Shown here one piece after another: positions 52,378 through 60,099 of a stretch of 64,000 nucleotides of DNA (positions within the stretch are counted from its first letter, which is position 1; the number at the start of each line of letters is the position of its first letter). The stretch is from [Clostridium] symbiosum (GTDB lineage Bacteria; Bacillota; Clostridia; Lachnospirales; Lachnospiraceae), in the NCBI GenBank assembly GCA_021769625.1, contig JAETSN010000011.1, forward strand, positions 1 to 64,000, given 5' to 3'. The translations under genes and the position numbers were made by a program. Below the pieces are notes generated by a model. That model saw nothing but the letters and a program-made list of their open reading frames with translations. It was not told the origin of the DNA and did not search any database.

Positions 52378-52417
52378 CCTCTGTGCCGTCAGGCTTCCCT
52401 GCGGATCTTTGAAGAGG

Positions 52418-53158
52418 TCAGTTCCCTTTGCTGATCTCTTTTTTTAACTGCTTCATGATCTTTTTTTCCAATCTGGAAATATAGGACTGGGAAATGCCGA
52501 GAAGCTCCGCCACCTCCTTCTGCGTCATTTCCCTGCCGATACTGGCATCCAGCCCGAACCGCAGGTTGATGATAGTCTTCTCACGCTCCGTCAGCTTGCT
52601 GATGGCCTCCTTGAGCAGTTTATGCTCCACCTCTGATTCGATCCCCCGGTAGATCACGTCCTCCTCGGTCCCCAGAATATCCGAGAGCAGCAGCTCGTTC
52701 CCGTCCCAGTCCACATTCAAAGGCTCATCGATGGACACTTCCAGCCTTGTCTTGCTGTTCCGGCGAAGATACATCAATATTTCATTCTCGATGCAGCGCG
52801 ACGCGTAGGTCGCGAGTTTGATATTTTTGTCCGGCTTAAAGGTATTAATGGATTTGATGAGACCGATCGTCCCGATGGATATCAGATCTTCCACACCCAC
52901 GCCCGTATTGTCAAATTTTTTCGCTATGTAGACCACCAGACGGAGATTATGTTCGATCAGCGCGGTCTTCGCCTCCTGCGCGTCCGCGCTCCCGAGTCCC
53001 TGGATCATTTCATTTTCCTCGGCGCTCTCCAAAGGCGGCGGCAGGATATCCGCTCCGCCGATATAATGGATGTCTCCTTCCCTCTCCAGAAAATCAAACT
53101 GCCTGCTGCGCACCATCTTAAACTGAAACATTCCCGGTATTGCCATTTTAAAAACCAT
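52418..53158 (-). CDS. sigE: Sporulation sigma factor sigma-E (pro-sigma-E)
   Basis: 246 residues. Sigma-E starts mother-cell gene expression. A short N-terminal pro-region (about 1-25) is followed by region 2 ([57 protein letters not shown]) and region 4 ([35 protein letters not shown]). SpoIIGA, encoded just upstream, is its processing protease. ATG 53156-53158 lies after GGAGGAAT, which overlaps the end of spoIIGA. Its 3' end faces sigG, 40 bases away. Confidence 0.97.
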   Translation of the reverse strand: MVFKMAIPGMFQFKMVRSRQFDFLEREGDIHYIGGADILPPPLESAEENEMIQGLGSADAQEAKTALIEHNLRLVVYIAKKFDNTGVGVEDLISIGTIGLIKSINTFKPDKNIKLATYASRCIENEILMYLRRNSKTRLEVSIDEPLNVDWDGNELLLSDILGTEEDVIYRGIESEVEHKLLKEAISKLTEREKTIINLRFGLDASIGREMTQKEVAELLGISQSYISRLEKKIMKQLKKEISKGN

Positions 53159-53160
53159 CT

Positions 53161-53994
53161 TTATTCCTCCAATCTCACGAATTCCGGATGTAAAATCACC
53201 TGATAGTCTTCCTTCCCGGTCAGCACCTCCCCGGAGAGCGCGACCACCGCCCCGGTAAAGACCCTTTTTTCTTCCCCGTCATCCACTTCCATCCGCGGCA
53301 GTTCCACCGCCTCGAGCAGCCCGTGCTTTTTCCCGATGCTGTGAAAAGGGATCAGGAAACGCTTGTGTGCGGGCACCCTCCCGATAAGATCCCCCGCCGC
53401 CTGCAGATCCAGCACGGATACCGGCCGCTTTTTGTAGGGCTCCCGCAGACTGTTCCCGGAATCCGCAAATCCCTTAAGCTCCAGCGTCTCTCCGTAAAAA
53501 TCAAGTCTCACCGTATAGACTTTTCTCATCCGTCCGCCTTTTTTCCGGACATACAGATATCCGCTGATCAGTCCCGTCGTCATCGTGCTGATCAGGAGGA
53601 TCTGCCCCGTCCTTAAGTTTCCCTTCATTCCCGGCAGATAGCCGGACAGACACAGAACCGTTCCTCCCAGAAGAAGTCCGTAACCATTGATACAGGTGTA
53701 AGTTTTTACAACCATTTCTTTTGTCCGAAAAGAAAAAGCAGCCTTTAGCAGAAGCGGGCCTGCGCACAGCGCCTGCAGCAGTATCCCCGTTGTCATGCCG
53801 ATCCCCGGCATCAGCAGCAATGCGACAAACACCGTTGCGCCCGCCGCCGCGCTGAGAAGGATCCTAAGCGGCCTGCACTGCAGTCCGTATGTCTGCGCTG
53901 TCAGAAACAATAGATATGTACCTGTGACAAAATCTGTCAGCCATACTTTATCGATATAGATGATATAATGCACTGCCGTCGCCCCTGTCTGCAT
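53161..53994 (-). CDS. spoIIGA: Sporulation sigma-E processing peptidase SpoIIGA
   Basis: 277 residues. This membrane aspartic protease, in the septum, is activated by forespore SpoIIR and cleaves pro-sigma-E. Five hydrophobic segments cover about residues 10-150 ([33 protein letters not shown]). The cytoplasmic protease half has the active Asp in [14 protein letters not shown] and a downstream [12 protein letters not shown] 53992-53994 has GGAAGGAAAA upstream. It is the first gene of the spoIIG operon, as usual. Confidence 0.95.
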   Translation of the reverse strand: MQTGATAVHYIIYIDKVWLTDFVTGTYLLFLTAQTYGLQCRPLRILLSAAAGATVFVALLLMPGIGMTTGILLQALCAGPLLLKAAFSFRTKEMVVKTYTCINGYGLLLGGTVLCLSGYLPGMKGNLRTGQILLISTMTTGLISGYLYVRKKGGRMRKVYTVRLDFYGETLELKGFADSGNSLREPYKKRPVSVLDLQAAGDLIGRVPAHKRFLIPFHSIGKKHGLLEAVELPRMEVDDGEEKRVFTGAVVALSGEVLTGKEDYQVILHPEFVRLEE

Positions 53995-54021
53995 AAGACC
54001 GTTTTCCTTCCGGTAGTTATA

Positions 54022-54055
54022 AGTATACTCTTCTCCCTGCGGGGATTTTGTCGTT
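54022..54055 (-). promoter_or_regulatory. Possible Spo0A-dependent promoter of spoIIGA-sigE
   Basis: On the minus strand a TATACT -10 element (54022-54027) is preceded, after 21 bases, by AACGACA (54049-54055), which matches five of seven bases of the TTCGACA Spo0A box. In Bacillus spoIIG a Spo0A box overlaps a -35 element set at an unusually long spacing of 22 bases, so the geometry fits. The evidence is by eye only. Confidence 0.35.
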
Positions 54056-54089
54056 ATGCGCGCTGCTTTTTAAAAAATTTGGCATAAAA

Positions 54090-54113
54090 AAATTGCGCCT
54101 GTCGGCGCAATTT
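54090..54113 (-). terminator. Rho-independent terminator after ftsZ
   Basis: AAATTGCGCC (54090-54099) and GGCGCAATTT (54104-54113) form a perfect 10-bp stem with a TGTC loop, and on the minus strand run into seven T residues. It separates ftsZ from spoIIGA, so the sporulation operon should have its own promoter. Confidence 0.92.
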
Positions 54114-54132
54114 CCGTTAGATCAGATTCGTT

Positions 54133-55320
54133 TTATTTTTTCTGTAAGAAGCTGGGGATATTCAGGGACTGCTCTTTTACGGAACTTCTGATATCCGCAG
54201 GTTTTGCTGTGGGAACCGGTCTCGCCACCGGCTTCACGTTCGGCGTCACCGGCGCTGTCTTCGGCATCCCCGTAATATTCGCGCTCTGCTGCAGACCCTT
54301 ATTCTGCAGGGATGTCGGCGTGATGATATTACCTGTCTTGTAGGAGAAGCTGTTTAACCTGTTCTGGGGCACATCCTCGAGCCCGGTTGCGATTACCGTA
54401 ACCTGACAGTAATCCGACGCGGAGGCGTCGTACATCGCGCCGAAAATCACGTTCACATCCTCCCCCACCAGCTCCTGCACATAGCTTGCCGCCTCGTTGG
54501 CGTCGAACAGCGTGATATCGCCGGAAATATTGATGATCACATCGGAAGCCCCGGTGATCGTCGTCTCTAAAAGCGGGGATTCCACAGACATTTTGACTGC
54601 TTCCTTCGCCTTGTCGTCCCCCTTTCCTTCCCCGATGCCGATGTGCGCCACGCCCTTATCCTTCATGACAGTCTGCACATCCGCGAAGTCCAGATTGATC
54701 ATGGAGGAGACATTGATCAGATCGGTGATGCCTTTTACGGACTGCTGCAGCACCTCGTCCGCTTTCTTCAGAGCGTCCGGCATAGTGGTCCGCTTATCCA
54801 CGATTTCGAGCAGCTTATCATTGGGTATCACGATCAGCGTATCCAGCGTCTCCTTGATCTTCTCTATACCGTGCAGTGCGTTCGTCATGCGGACCTTCGC
54901 CTCGAACCGGAAAGGCTTCGTCACAACGCCGACCGTCAGGATTCCCATATCCTTGGCGAGTTTCGCCACAACCGGCGCCGCCCCGGTGCCCGTGCCGCCG
55001 CCCATACCGCAGGTGACGAACACCATATCCGCGCCTTTGATCGCAGCGCTGATCTCCTCCGCGCTCTCCTCCGCCGCCTTTTCACCGATCTCCGGTCTTG
55101 CTCCTGCGCCGAGTCCCTTGGTCAGCTTCTCGCCGATCTGAATGAGTTTCGGCGCCTTGCAGAGCTGAAGCGCCTGCTTGTCCGTATTCACACCGATAAA
55201 ATCCACACCGGTAATATTTTCTTCTATCATTCTATTTACAGCATTATTGCCTGCACCCCCCACGCCTACTACAATGATCTTTGCGGCAGATTCGGCATCG
55301 CTTGTCCTGATCTCTAACAC
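54133..55320 (-). CDS. ftsZ: Cell division protein FtsZ
   Basis: 395 residues. FtsZ polymerises into the Z ring at midcell and, in sporulation, at the pole. The nucleotide motifs are [14 protein letters not shown], the tubulin signature [10 protein letters not shown] and the T7 loop [12 protein letters not shown] Pro/Val-rich linker leads to the C-terminal conserved tail [10 protein letters not shown], which binds FtsA, SepF or EzrA-type partners. It is transcribed from its own promoter (55488-55516) and is separated from ftsQ by 227 bases. Confidence 0.98.
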   Translation of the reverse strand: MLEIRTSDAESAAKIIVVGVGGAGNNAVNRMIEENITGVDFIGVNTDKQALQLCKAPKLIQIGEKLTKGLGAGARPEIGEKAAEESAEEISAAIKGADMVFVTCGMGGGTGTGAAPVVAKLAKDMGILTVGVVTKPFRFEAKVRMTNALHGIEKIKETLDTLIVIPNDKLLEIVDKRTTMPDALKKADEVLQQSVKGITDLINVSSMINLDFADVQTVMKDKGVAHIGIGEGKGDDKAKEAVKMSVESPLLETTITGASDVIINISGDITLFDANEAASYVQELVGEDVNVIFGAMYDASASDYCQVTVIATGLEDVPQNRLNSFSYKTGNIITPTSLQNKGLQQSANITGMPKTAPVTPNVKPVARPVPTAKPADIRSSVKEQSLNIPSFLQKK

Positions 55321-55448
55321 AAGTACTTCCTCCTACTTATTATCCTTATACGAAAACGTCCCTTCAGATACTGATCCATCTGAAAACCCGGAAAATCTTC
55401 TCCCACTAACTCCCGTCTGCCCGCTTCAGCGGGTACTCAGATCAGGAT

Positions 55449-55469
55449 CATGAAATATTATATTTCATG
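55449..55469. repeat. Perfect palindrome in the ftsZ leader
   Basis: CATGAAATAT (55449-55458) and ATATTTCATG (55460-55469) are exact reverse complements around a single T. It lies 19 bases downstream of the candidate ftsZ -10 element, on the transcript or overlapping the start. It could be an operator or a short RNA hairpin. Confidence 0.7.
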
Positions 55470-55487
55470 CTAACCTCTATCTTATCT

Positions 55488-55516
55488 ATCATATAATGTA
55501 ATTCTCAATTAATCAA
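55488..55516 (-). promoter_or_regulatory. Sigma-A type promoter of ftsZ
   Basis: On the minus strand TTGATT (55511-55516) and TATGAT (55488-55493) are spaced by 17 bases, close to TTGACA and TATAAT. Transcription would start near 55481 and leave a leader of about 160 bases before ftsZ. A further hairpin (CCCGCTGAAGCGGG) lies in the leader near 55420-55433. Confidence 0.65.
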
Positions 55517-55547
55517 CAACTTTTTTTACAATAGTCTGACTTTTATT

Positions 55548-56303
55548 TCAGTTTTTGTCTTCCTGAAAGGGTATGATTTTGGAATCCGCCGTAAAACCCT
55601 CCATCTGCAGCACTCCTTTTTTCCCTGTCAGCTCAGGCAATATACTTTTCAGCCTCGAAAATTTTTCGTCAATATTGCTGTTATCCCCTATCTGTACCCT
55701 GACTTCGTCAAAGTAAAGCGTCACTTTATATTCCCTGTCAAAAAACAGCCTGTCCGCATTCAGCCCATATTTATCAAGGGACTGGGTGATATCCAGGATC
55801 CTCGCAAAGATCTTCTCGTTTTCCACCGGCAGTTTTTCGTACATCACCACATGGTCAAACTTGAGCCCTGTCACCTCCGGTACGCCCGCCGTCTTCATTT
55901 CCGAACTTTCCACGATCGTACCGTCCCTGTCAAAATACATATACCGGCCCAGATAGGATACATACCCGGCAAAGGATTTCTCATACACCCTGATCCGCAC
56001 CGTATCCGGCGAGAGGATCTCCACTTCTATCGCTGAGACAAAGGGAATATCCTCTATTTCCCGGTTGCGGTATTTAAAATTCAGATAGATCGAGTTGTGG
56101 CCCAGATGCCCGACCATGACCATATCCGCGATCTCCTCATCTGTGTAATGCGCGTTTCCCTCCACATAGACCGTACTCACGCTGTAGGTCGTCTCTATAT
56201 AGTATAAAGCGCCGAGCAGGACGAGCAGGACGAGCGCGGTGACCGAAATGCCGATCTTCAGTCCCAGATATCGTTTTACATATTCTGTCTTCTGTTTTTT
56301 CAT
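55548..56303 (-). CDS. ftsQ: Cell division protein FtsQ/DivIB
   Basis: 251 residues from ATG 56301-56303, which overlaps the ftsW stop (ATGA). An N-terminal cytoplasmic stretch (KKQKTEYVKRYLGLKIG) leads to one membrane segment (ISVTALVLLVLLGALYYI), then a POTRA domain (VSTVYVEGNAHYTDEEI) and the FtsQ beta domain (YVSYLGRYMYFDRDGTIVE). It joins FtsL/DivIC in the divisome and supports FtsW-FtsI. A long in-frame extension overlapping ftsW is not credible. Confidence 0.92.
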   Translation of the reverse strand: MKKQKTEYVKRYLGLKIGISVTALVLLVLLGALYYIETTYSVSTVYVEGNAHYTDEEIADMVMVGHLGHNSIYLNFKYRNREIEDIPFVSAIEVEILSPDTVRIRVYEKSFAGYVSYLGRYMYFDRDGTIVESSEMKTAGVPEVTGLKFDHVVMYEKLPVENEKIFARILDITQSLDKYGLNADRLFFDREYKVTLYFDEVRVQIGDNSNIDEKFSRLKSILPELTGKKGVLQMEGFTADSKIIPFQEDKN

Positions 56304-57484
56304 AGATCTTTCAACCTGATGCTCCTGCCCACATTCAGCACGATCCCTATCTCTATCAGAAGAAACATGACAGACGATCCGCCGTAGCTGATAAAGGGCA
56401 GGGAGATGCCGGTATTGGGGATCACGCTGGTACATACCGCGATATTCAAAATAACCTGGATCGCCAGATGTCCCATCACTCCCACCACTAACAGCGCACC
56501 GAACAGGTCGGGCGCATTGTTGGCAATGATCATGCACCGCCAGATCAGGAGCAAAAATAAAAGGATCACCGCAACTGCCCCGAAAAGCCCAAGTTCCTCG
56601 CAGATGATGGAGAAGATCATATCATTTTGGGCCTCCGGCAAAAACCCCAGTTTCTGGATGCTCTCCCCCAGCCCTTTCCCGAAAATACCGCCGGAGCCGA
56701 TGGCGTAGAGCGCCTGCAGCGTCTGAAACCCTTTTCCGTCCGCATAAGCTTCCGGATTGAGCCACGCCAGGATACGAAGGCCGCGGAACTCCAGTTTTTC
56801 CATCATTTCCGGGGATTCCGACATCTTGACGATCGCAAAGACCGCAAGCGCGATCACGGCGCCGCCCGCGAGGGCCATGATAACAAATCTTTTATAATCC
56901 GGACTCGCCACAAAGATCATCAGCATCGCGATCCCCAGGATAATGATCGCGGAACTCATATTCTGTGTGATCTTCCACACCATCACCGCAATGATGCCGG
57001 GCGGTATGAGCAACGTAAAAAATCCCTTCATTGTGCGGATCTGCTTCCCCATCTTGCACACAAGGCAGGCCAGAAAGATGATCATCCCCAGTTTTGCCAC
57101 CTCCGCCGGCTGCAGCGAAAATCCCAGAACCTTTATCCATCTGGTGGCGCCGTGGGATTCAATGCCTAACGGCGTCTTTACAAGCAGGATAAGCACGGCC
57201 GATACAAAATAGGCAGGGACCACAAACCTCTCCCAGAAATGATACGGGATCCTTGATACCACGATCATGCACACGATGCCGAGCAGGGCGGCGACCAGCT
57301 GCTTTTTCAGAAAAAACGCGCTGTCGTTATAGTCCAGATTCGCCTTGTAGGAACTGCTGGAATAGATCATCATCAGTCCGAATGCGATCAGAAACAGAAC
57401 CGTAAACAGCAGACTGTAATCAAAATAGGTCTCATTATTCGATTGCCGCACACCGCCCTGGACGGTCCTGAATCTTGTTGCCAT
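56300..57484 (-). CDS. ftsW: Septal peptidoglycan polymerase FtsW (SEDS family)
   Basis: 394 residues with about 10 membrane segments. SEDS proteins polymerise lipid II with a class B penicillin-binding protein partner. Typical stretches are LMMIYSSSSYKAN at the start, GVESHGATRWIKVLGFSLQPAEVAKLG-like (LGIESHGATRWIKVLGFSLQ), and the late loop FLPEAQNDMIFSIICEELGL with the catalytic Asp. It could equally be the SpoVE paralogue, since sequence alone does not separate these; the dcw context favours FtsW. It lies next to murD with the ATG one base after its stop. Confidence 0.93.
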   Translation of the reverse strand: MATRFRTVQGGVRQSNNETYFDYSLLFTVLFLIAFGLMMIYSSSSYKANLDYNDSAFFLKKQLVAALLGIVCMIVVSRIPYHFWERFVVPAYFVSAVLILLVKTPLGIESHGATRWIKVLGFSLQPAEVAKLGMIIFLACLVCKMGKQIRTMKGFFTLLIPPGIIAVMVWKITQNMSSAIIILGIAMLMIFVASPDYKRFVIMALAGGAVIALAVFAIVKMSESPEMMEKLEFRGLRILAWLNPEAYADGKGFQTLQALYAIGSGGIFGKGLGESIQKLGFLPEAQNDMIFSIICEELGLFGAVAVILLFLLLIWRCMIIANNAPDLFGALLVVGVMGHLAIQVILNIAVCTSVIPNTGISLPFISYGGSSVMFLLIEIGIVLNVGRSIRLKDL

Positions 57485-58885
57485 CTATTTCCTTTCCTTT
57501 ATCTGATATACCAGCTCTTTAAAGAGCCTGCCTCTCTCTTCATAATTCGGGAACATCCCCCAGCTCGCACAGGCGGGGGACAACAGTACCGCATCCCCGC
57601 TCACCGCATGTTCCGTGCATACCCTGAAGGCTTCTTCAAAGCTTTCCGCAAAAACAAAATCTTCAAATCCGTGGGCCTTTGCGCAGGCCGCTATCTTTTC
57701 CTTTGTCTGCCCGATCAGTACCAACAGTTTTACTTTTCCCGCAAAAGCTTCTATCCATTCGTCGTATGCGCTTCCCTTGTCATAACCGCCCCCGATCAGG
57801 ATCGTGGGCCTGCTCATGGCATATATCGCCTGGATCGCCGCATCCGGGTTGGTGCCCTTAGAATCATTATAATAGGCAACGCCGTTCACTTCCCTCACAA
57901 ATTCGATCCTGTGTTCCACGGCCCTGAAGTTTCTGATCACATCCAGATACTCCGCCCTCGGGATCTCCATCGCCTCAGACACTAAGATGGCAGCCATCAC
58001 ATTCTCCACATTGCAGACGCCGACCAGACGCATTTCATGGATATTCATCAGCACTTCCGCTTTCCCGCCCTGGGCGAGGAAGATCTCTTCTCCTCGCAGA
58101 AAAGCGCCCTCTTCAAGCTCCTGTGCCGATGAAAAATACAAAACTTTTGCCGGGCATCTTTCCCCCAGTTTTCTCGTATCCTCATTCTCATAATTCAGGA
58201 CACAGAAATCGTCCCGGCCCTGATTTTTTGTGATATTGTTCTTCGCCGCTATGTAGTTTTCCATCGTGTGATGGCGGTTTAAGTGATCCGGCGTGATATT
58301 CAGGATGGCGGATACCTTCGGGTGGAAGCTCTCTATCGTCTCCAGCTGGAAGCTGCTGATCTCCCCCACCGTGACGGAATCCTCCGTGGTCTTCTCCGCT
58401 ATATCCGCGTAAGGGTATCCGATGTTTCCCATGACAAAAGAAGTCGCAAAATGCCGTTTCATGATCTCCCCGAGCAGTGTGGTGGTGGTAGTCTTTCCGT
58501 TCGTTCCCGTGATCGCTATCACCCTTCCCTTTTCCCTCTGGTAGGCCAGTTCGATCTCTCCCCACACGGGAATCCCTCTTTTTCGGAATGATTCCACAAA
58601 AGGGGTATCCGCCGGGACGCCGGGGCTCAATACAAGCAGCTCTGTCTCACTTTTCTTTTCTTCCGAAAGCTCCCCCAGAACCACTTCCGTCTCCGTCTCA
58701 TCGATCCCTTCCAGCGCGAGTTCTTTTATTTTCTCCGCAAGATGGTCTCTTACCTCTTTTTCTGTCAGCTTTTCATTTTCGTCAAATAAAACCGGACAGG
58801 CTCCTTCCCTCATCAAAAATACGGCGGCGCCGATGCCGCTCTTCCCGCAGCCCACCACCAATACTTTTTTCTCCGCCAGTTTCAT
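57485..58885 (-). CDS. murD: UDP-N-acetylmuramoylalanine-D-glutamate ligase
   Basis: 466 residues. It adds D-glutamate to UDP-MurNAc-L-Ala. The N-terminal UDP-binding Rossmann motif is VVGCGKSGIGAAVFL, the ATP P-loop is ITGTNGKTTTTTLLGEI, and later ligase residues include SSFQLETIESF, NITPDHLNRH and NDSKGTNPDAAIQAI. ATG 58883-58885 follows AAAGGAT. It is upstream of ftsW. The 204-base gap to mraY holds direct repeats. Confidence 0.97.
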   Translation of the reverse strand: MKLAEKKVLVVGCGKSGIGAAVFLMREGACPVLFDENEKLTEKEVRDHLAEKIKELALEGIDETETEVVLGELSEEKKSETELLVLSPGVPADTPFVESFRKRGIPVWGEIELAYQREKGRVIAITGTNGKTTTTTLLGEIMKRHFATSFVMGNIGYPYADIAEKTTEDSVTVGEISSFQLETIESFHPKVSAILNITPDHLNRHHTMENYIAAKNNITKNQGRDDFCVLNYENEDTRKLGERCPAKVLYFSSAQELEEGAFLRGEEIFLAQGGKAEVLMNIHEMRLVGVCNVENVMAAILVSEAMEIPRAEYLDVIRNFRAVEHRIEFVREVNGVAYYNDSKGTNPDAAIQAIYAMSRPTILIGGGYDKGSAYDEWIEAFAGKVKLLVLIGQTKEKIAACAKAHGFEDFVFAESFEEAFRVCTEHAVSGDAVLLSPACASWGMFPNYEERGRLFKELVYQIKERK

Positions 58886-58904
58886 ATCTCTTTATCCTTT
58901 CTTT

Positions 58905-59071
58905 TCTCTTTGCAGGCAAGCCTGCACGGGATGACGCTTCCTCCCCCGTCGCTTCCGCCATGCCATCTCAAGCTCGCTTCGCTCACTTTCGATGCGGCTG
59001 ATCGCCGTATACCGGAAGAAACCGTCATCTCTTTGCAGGCAAGCCTGCACGGGATGACGCTTCCTTCCGGT
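58905..59071. repeat. Two 38-bp direct repeats with inverted-repeat flanks between murD and mraY
   Basis: Bases 58905-58942 and 59028-59065 are identical over 38 bases and each contains the palindrome GCAGGCAAGCCTGC. The copies are 123 bases apart. The right copy is also part of a longer hairpin: ACCGGAAGAAACCGTCATC (59011-59029) pairs 17 of 19 bases with 59053-59071. No protein frame is convincing. The region occupies almost the whole intergenic gap of 58886-59089. Confidence 0.85.
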
Positions 59072-59089
59072 GCATGGCTCCTCAGGTTA

Positions 59090-60046
59090 TCATATCCCCA
59101 AATATGCTACCATGCACAGGAGCGCTGTCACAATGGAAAACACTGTCACCACCCTCGTCTCCGACCAGCCGCCCAGTTCGAAATGATGGTGGATCGGCGC
59201 CATGCGGAAGATCCGCTTTCCTCCGGTCATCTTAAAATAGCCGACCTGCAGGATGACCGACAGCACTTCTATCATATAGATAAACCCTACGATAGCGATA
59301 AACAGCGGCATCTGCAGCATGTAGGCCGTCGCCGCCACAAAACCCCCCAGCGCCAGGGAACCGGTATCTCCCATAAATACGCTTGCCGGGTACACATTGA
59401 ACAATAAAAATCCGAGAAGCGCCCCCACCACCGCGCAGGTGATCGGTTCGATACCGCTTCCTACCCCGATGGCGACCACCGTAAAAAACGTGGCGACGAT
59501 CACTGTCACAGAAGACGCCAGTCCGTCCAGTCCGTCCGTAAAATTGGTCCCGTTCACGGTGCCGATCACAATGAAAAACAAAACCGGTATGTTAAAAATG
59601 CCAAAGTCCAGATAATGATCCGGCCAGAACGGAATTTTCATGGCAAGCGAAACATCCGTATAATTTATCACATAATAGGCAAAAATCCCTGTCACCACAA
59701 ACTGTCCCAGCATCTTCTGCCACGCCCGAAGCCCCATGGAGCGCTTCAGCACCACTTTGATATAATCATCCACAAAACCGATCAGCCCGAACCCCAGCGT
59801 CAAAAACAGGATCGGAATGATCTTCGGAAAATCCCTCACATACAGCAGCGATGTGACAACCACCGCTATCATGATCAGGATACCGCCCATCGTAGGGGTC
59901 CCGTTCTTTTTCAGATGCTCCTTCGGTCCTTCGTCCCTGACCGTCTGCCCGACCTTGAGCCTGCGCAGAAAAGGAATAACGACAGGTCCCAAAAGGGCAC
60001 TGATCGCAAAAGATATGATTACCGGTAAAATAACAGTTTGTTTCAT
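59090..60046 (-). CDS. mraY: Phospho-N-acetylmuramoyl-pentapeptide transferase
   Basis: 318 residues with about 10 membrane segments. It forms lipid I from UDP-MurNAc-pentapeptide and undecaprenyl phosphate. The signature blocks are PTMGGILIMIAVV near the N-terminus, GFVDDYIKVVLKRSMGL with paired Asp, and NFTDGLDGLASS; the C-terminal APIHHHFELGGWSETRVV is diagnostic. ATG 60044-60046 follows GAGAGGCGGGAG. It lies between the PBP and murD, the usual dcw order. Confidence 0.97.
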   Translation of the reverse strand: MKQTVILPVIISFAISALLGPVVIPFLRRLKVGQTVRDEGPKEHLKKNGTPTMGGILIMIAVVVTSLLYVRDFPKIIPILFLTLGFGLIGFVDDYIKVVLKRSMGLRAWQKMLGQFVVTGIFAYYVINYTDVSLAMKIPFWPDHYLDFGIFNIPVLFFIVIGTVNGTNFTDGLDGLASSVTVIVATFFTVVAIGVGSGIEPITCAVVGALLGFLLFNVYPASVFMGDTGSLALGGFVAATAYMLQMPLFIAIVGFIYMIEVLSVILQVGYFKMTGGKRIFRMAPIHHHFELGGWSETRVVTVFSIVTALLCMVAYLGI

Positions 60047-60099
60047 GACTCCCGCCTCTCTTTAGCTTATGATACATAACTACTTATACGATTATAAGC

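Noticed and set aside
58905-59065. CRISPR-like array
   Set aside because: Only two repeat copies, a single 85-base spacer with its own hairpin, and no cas genes in the window.
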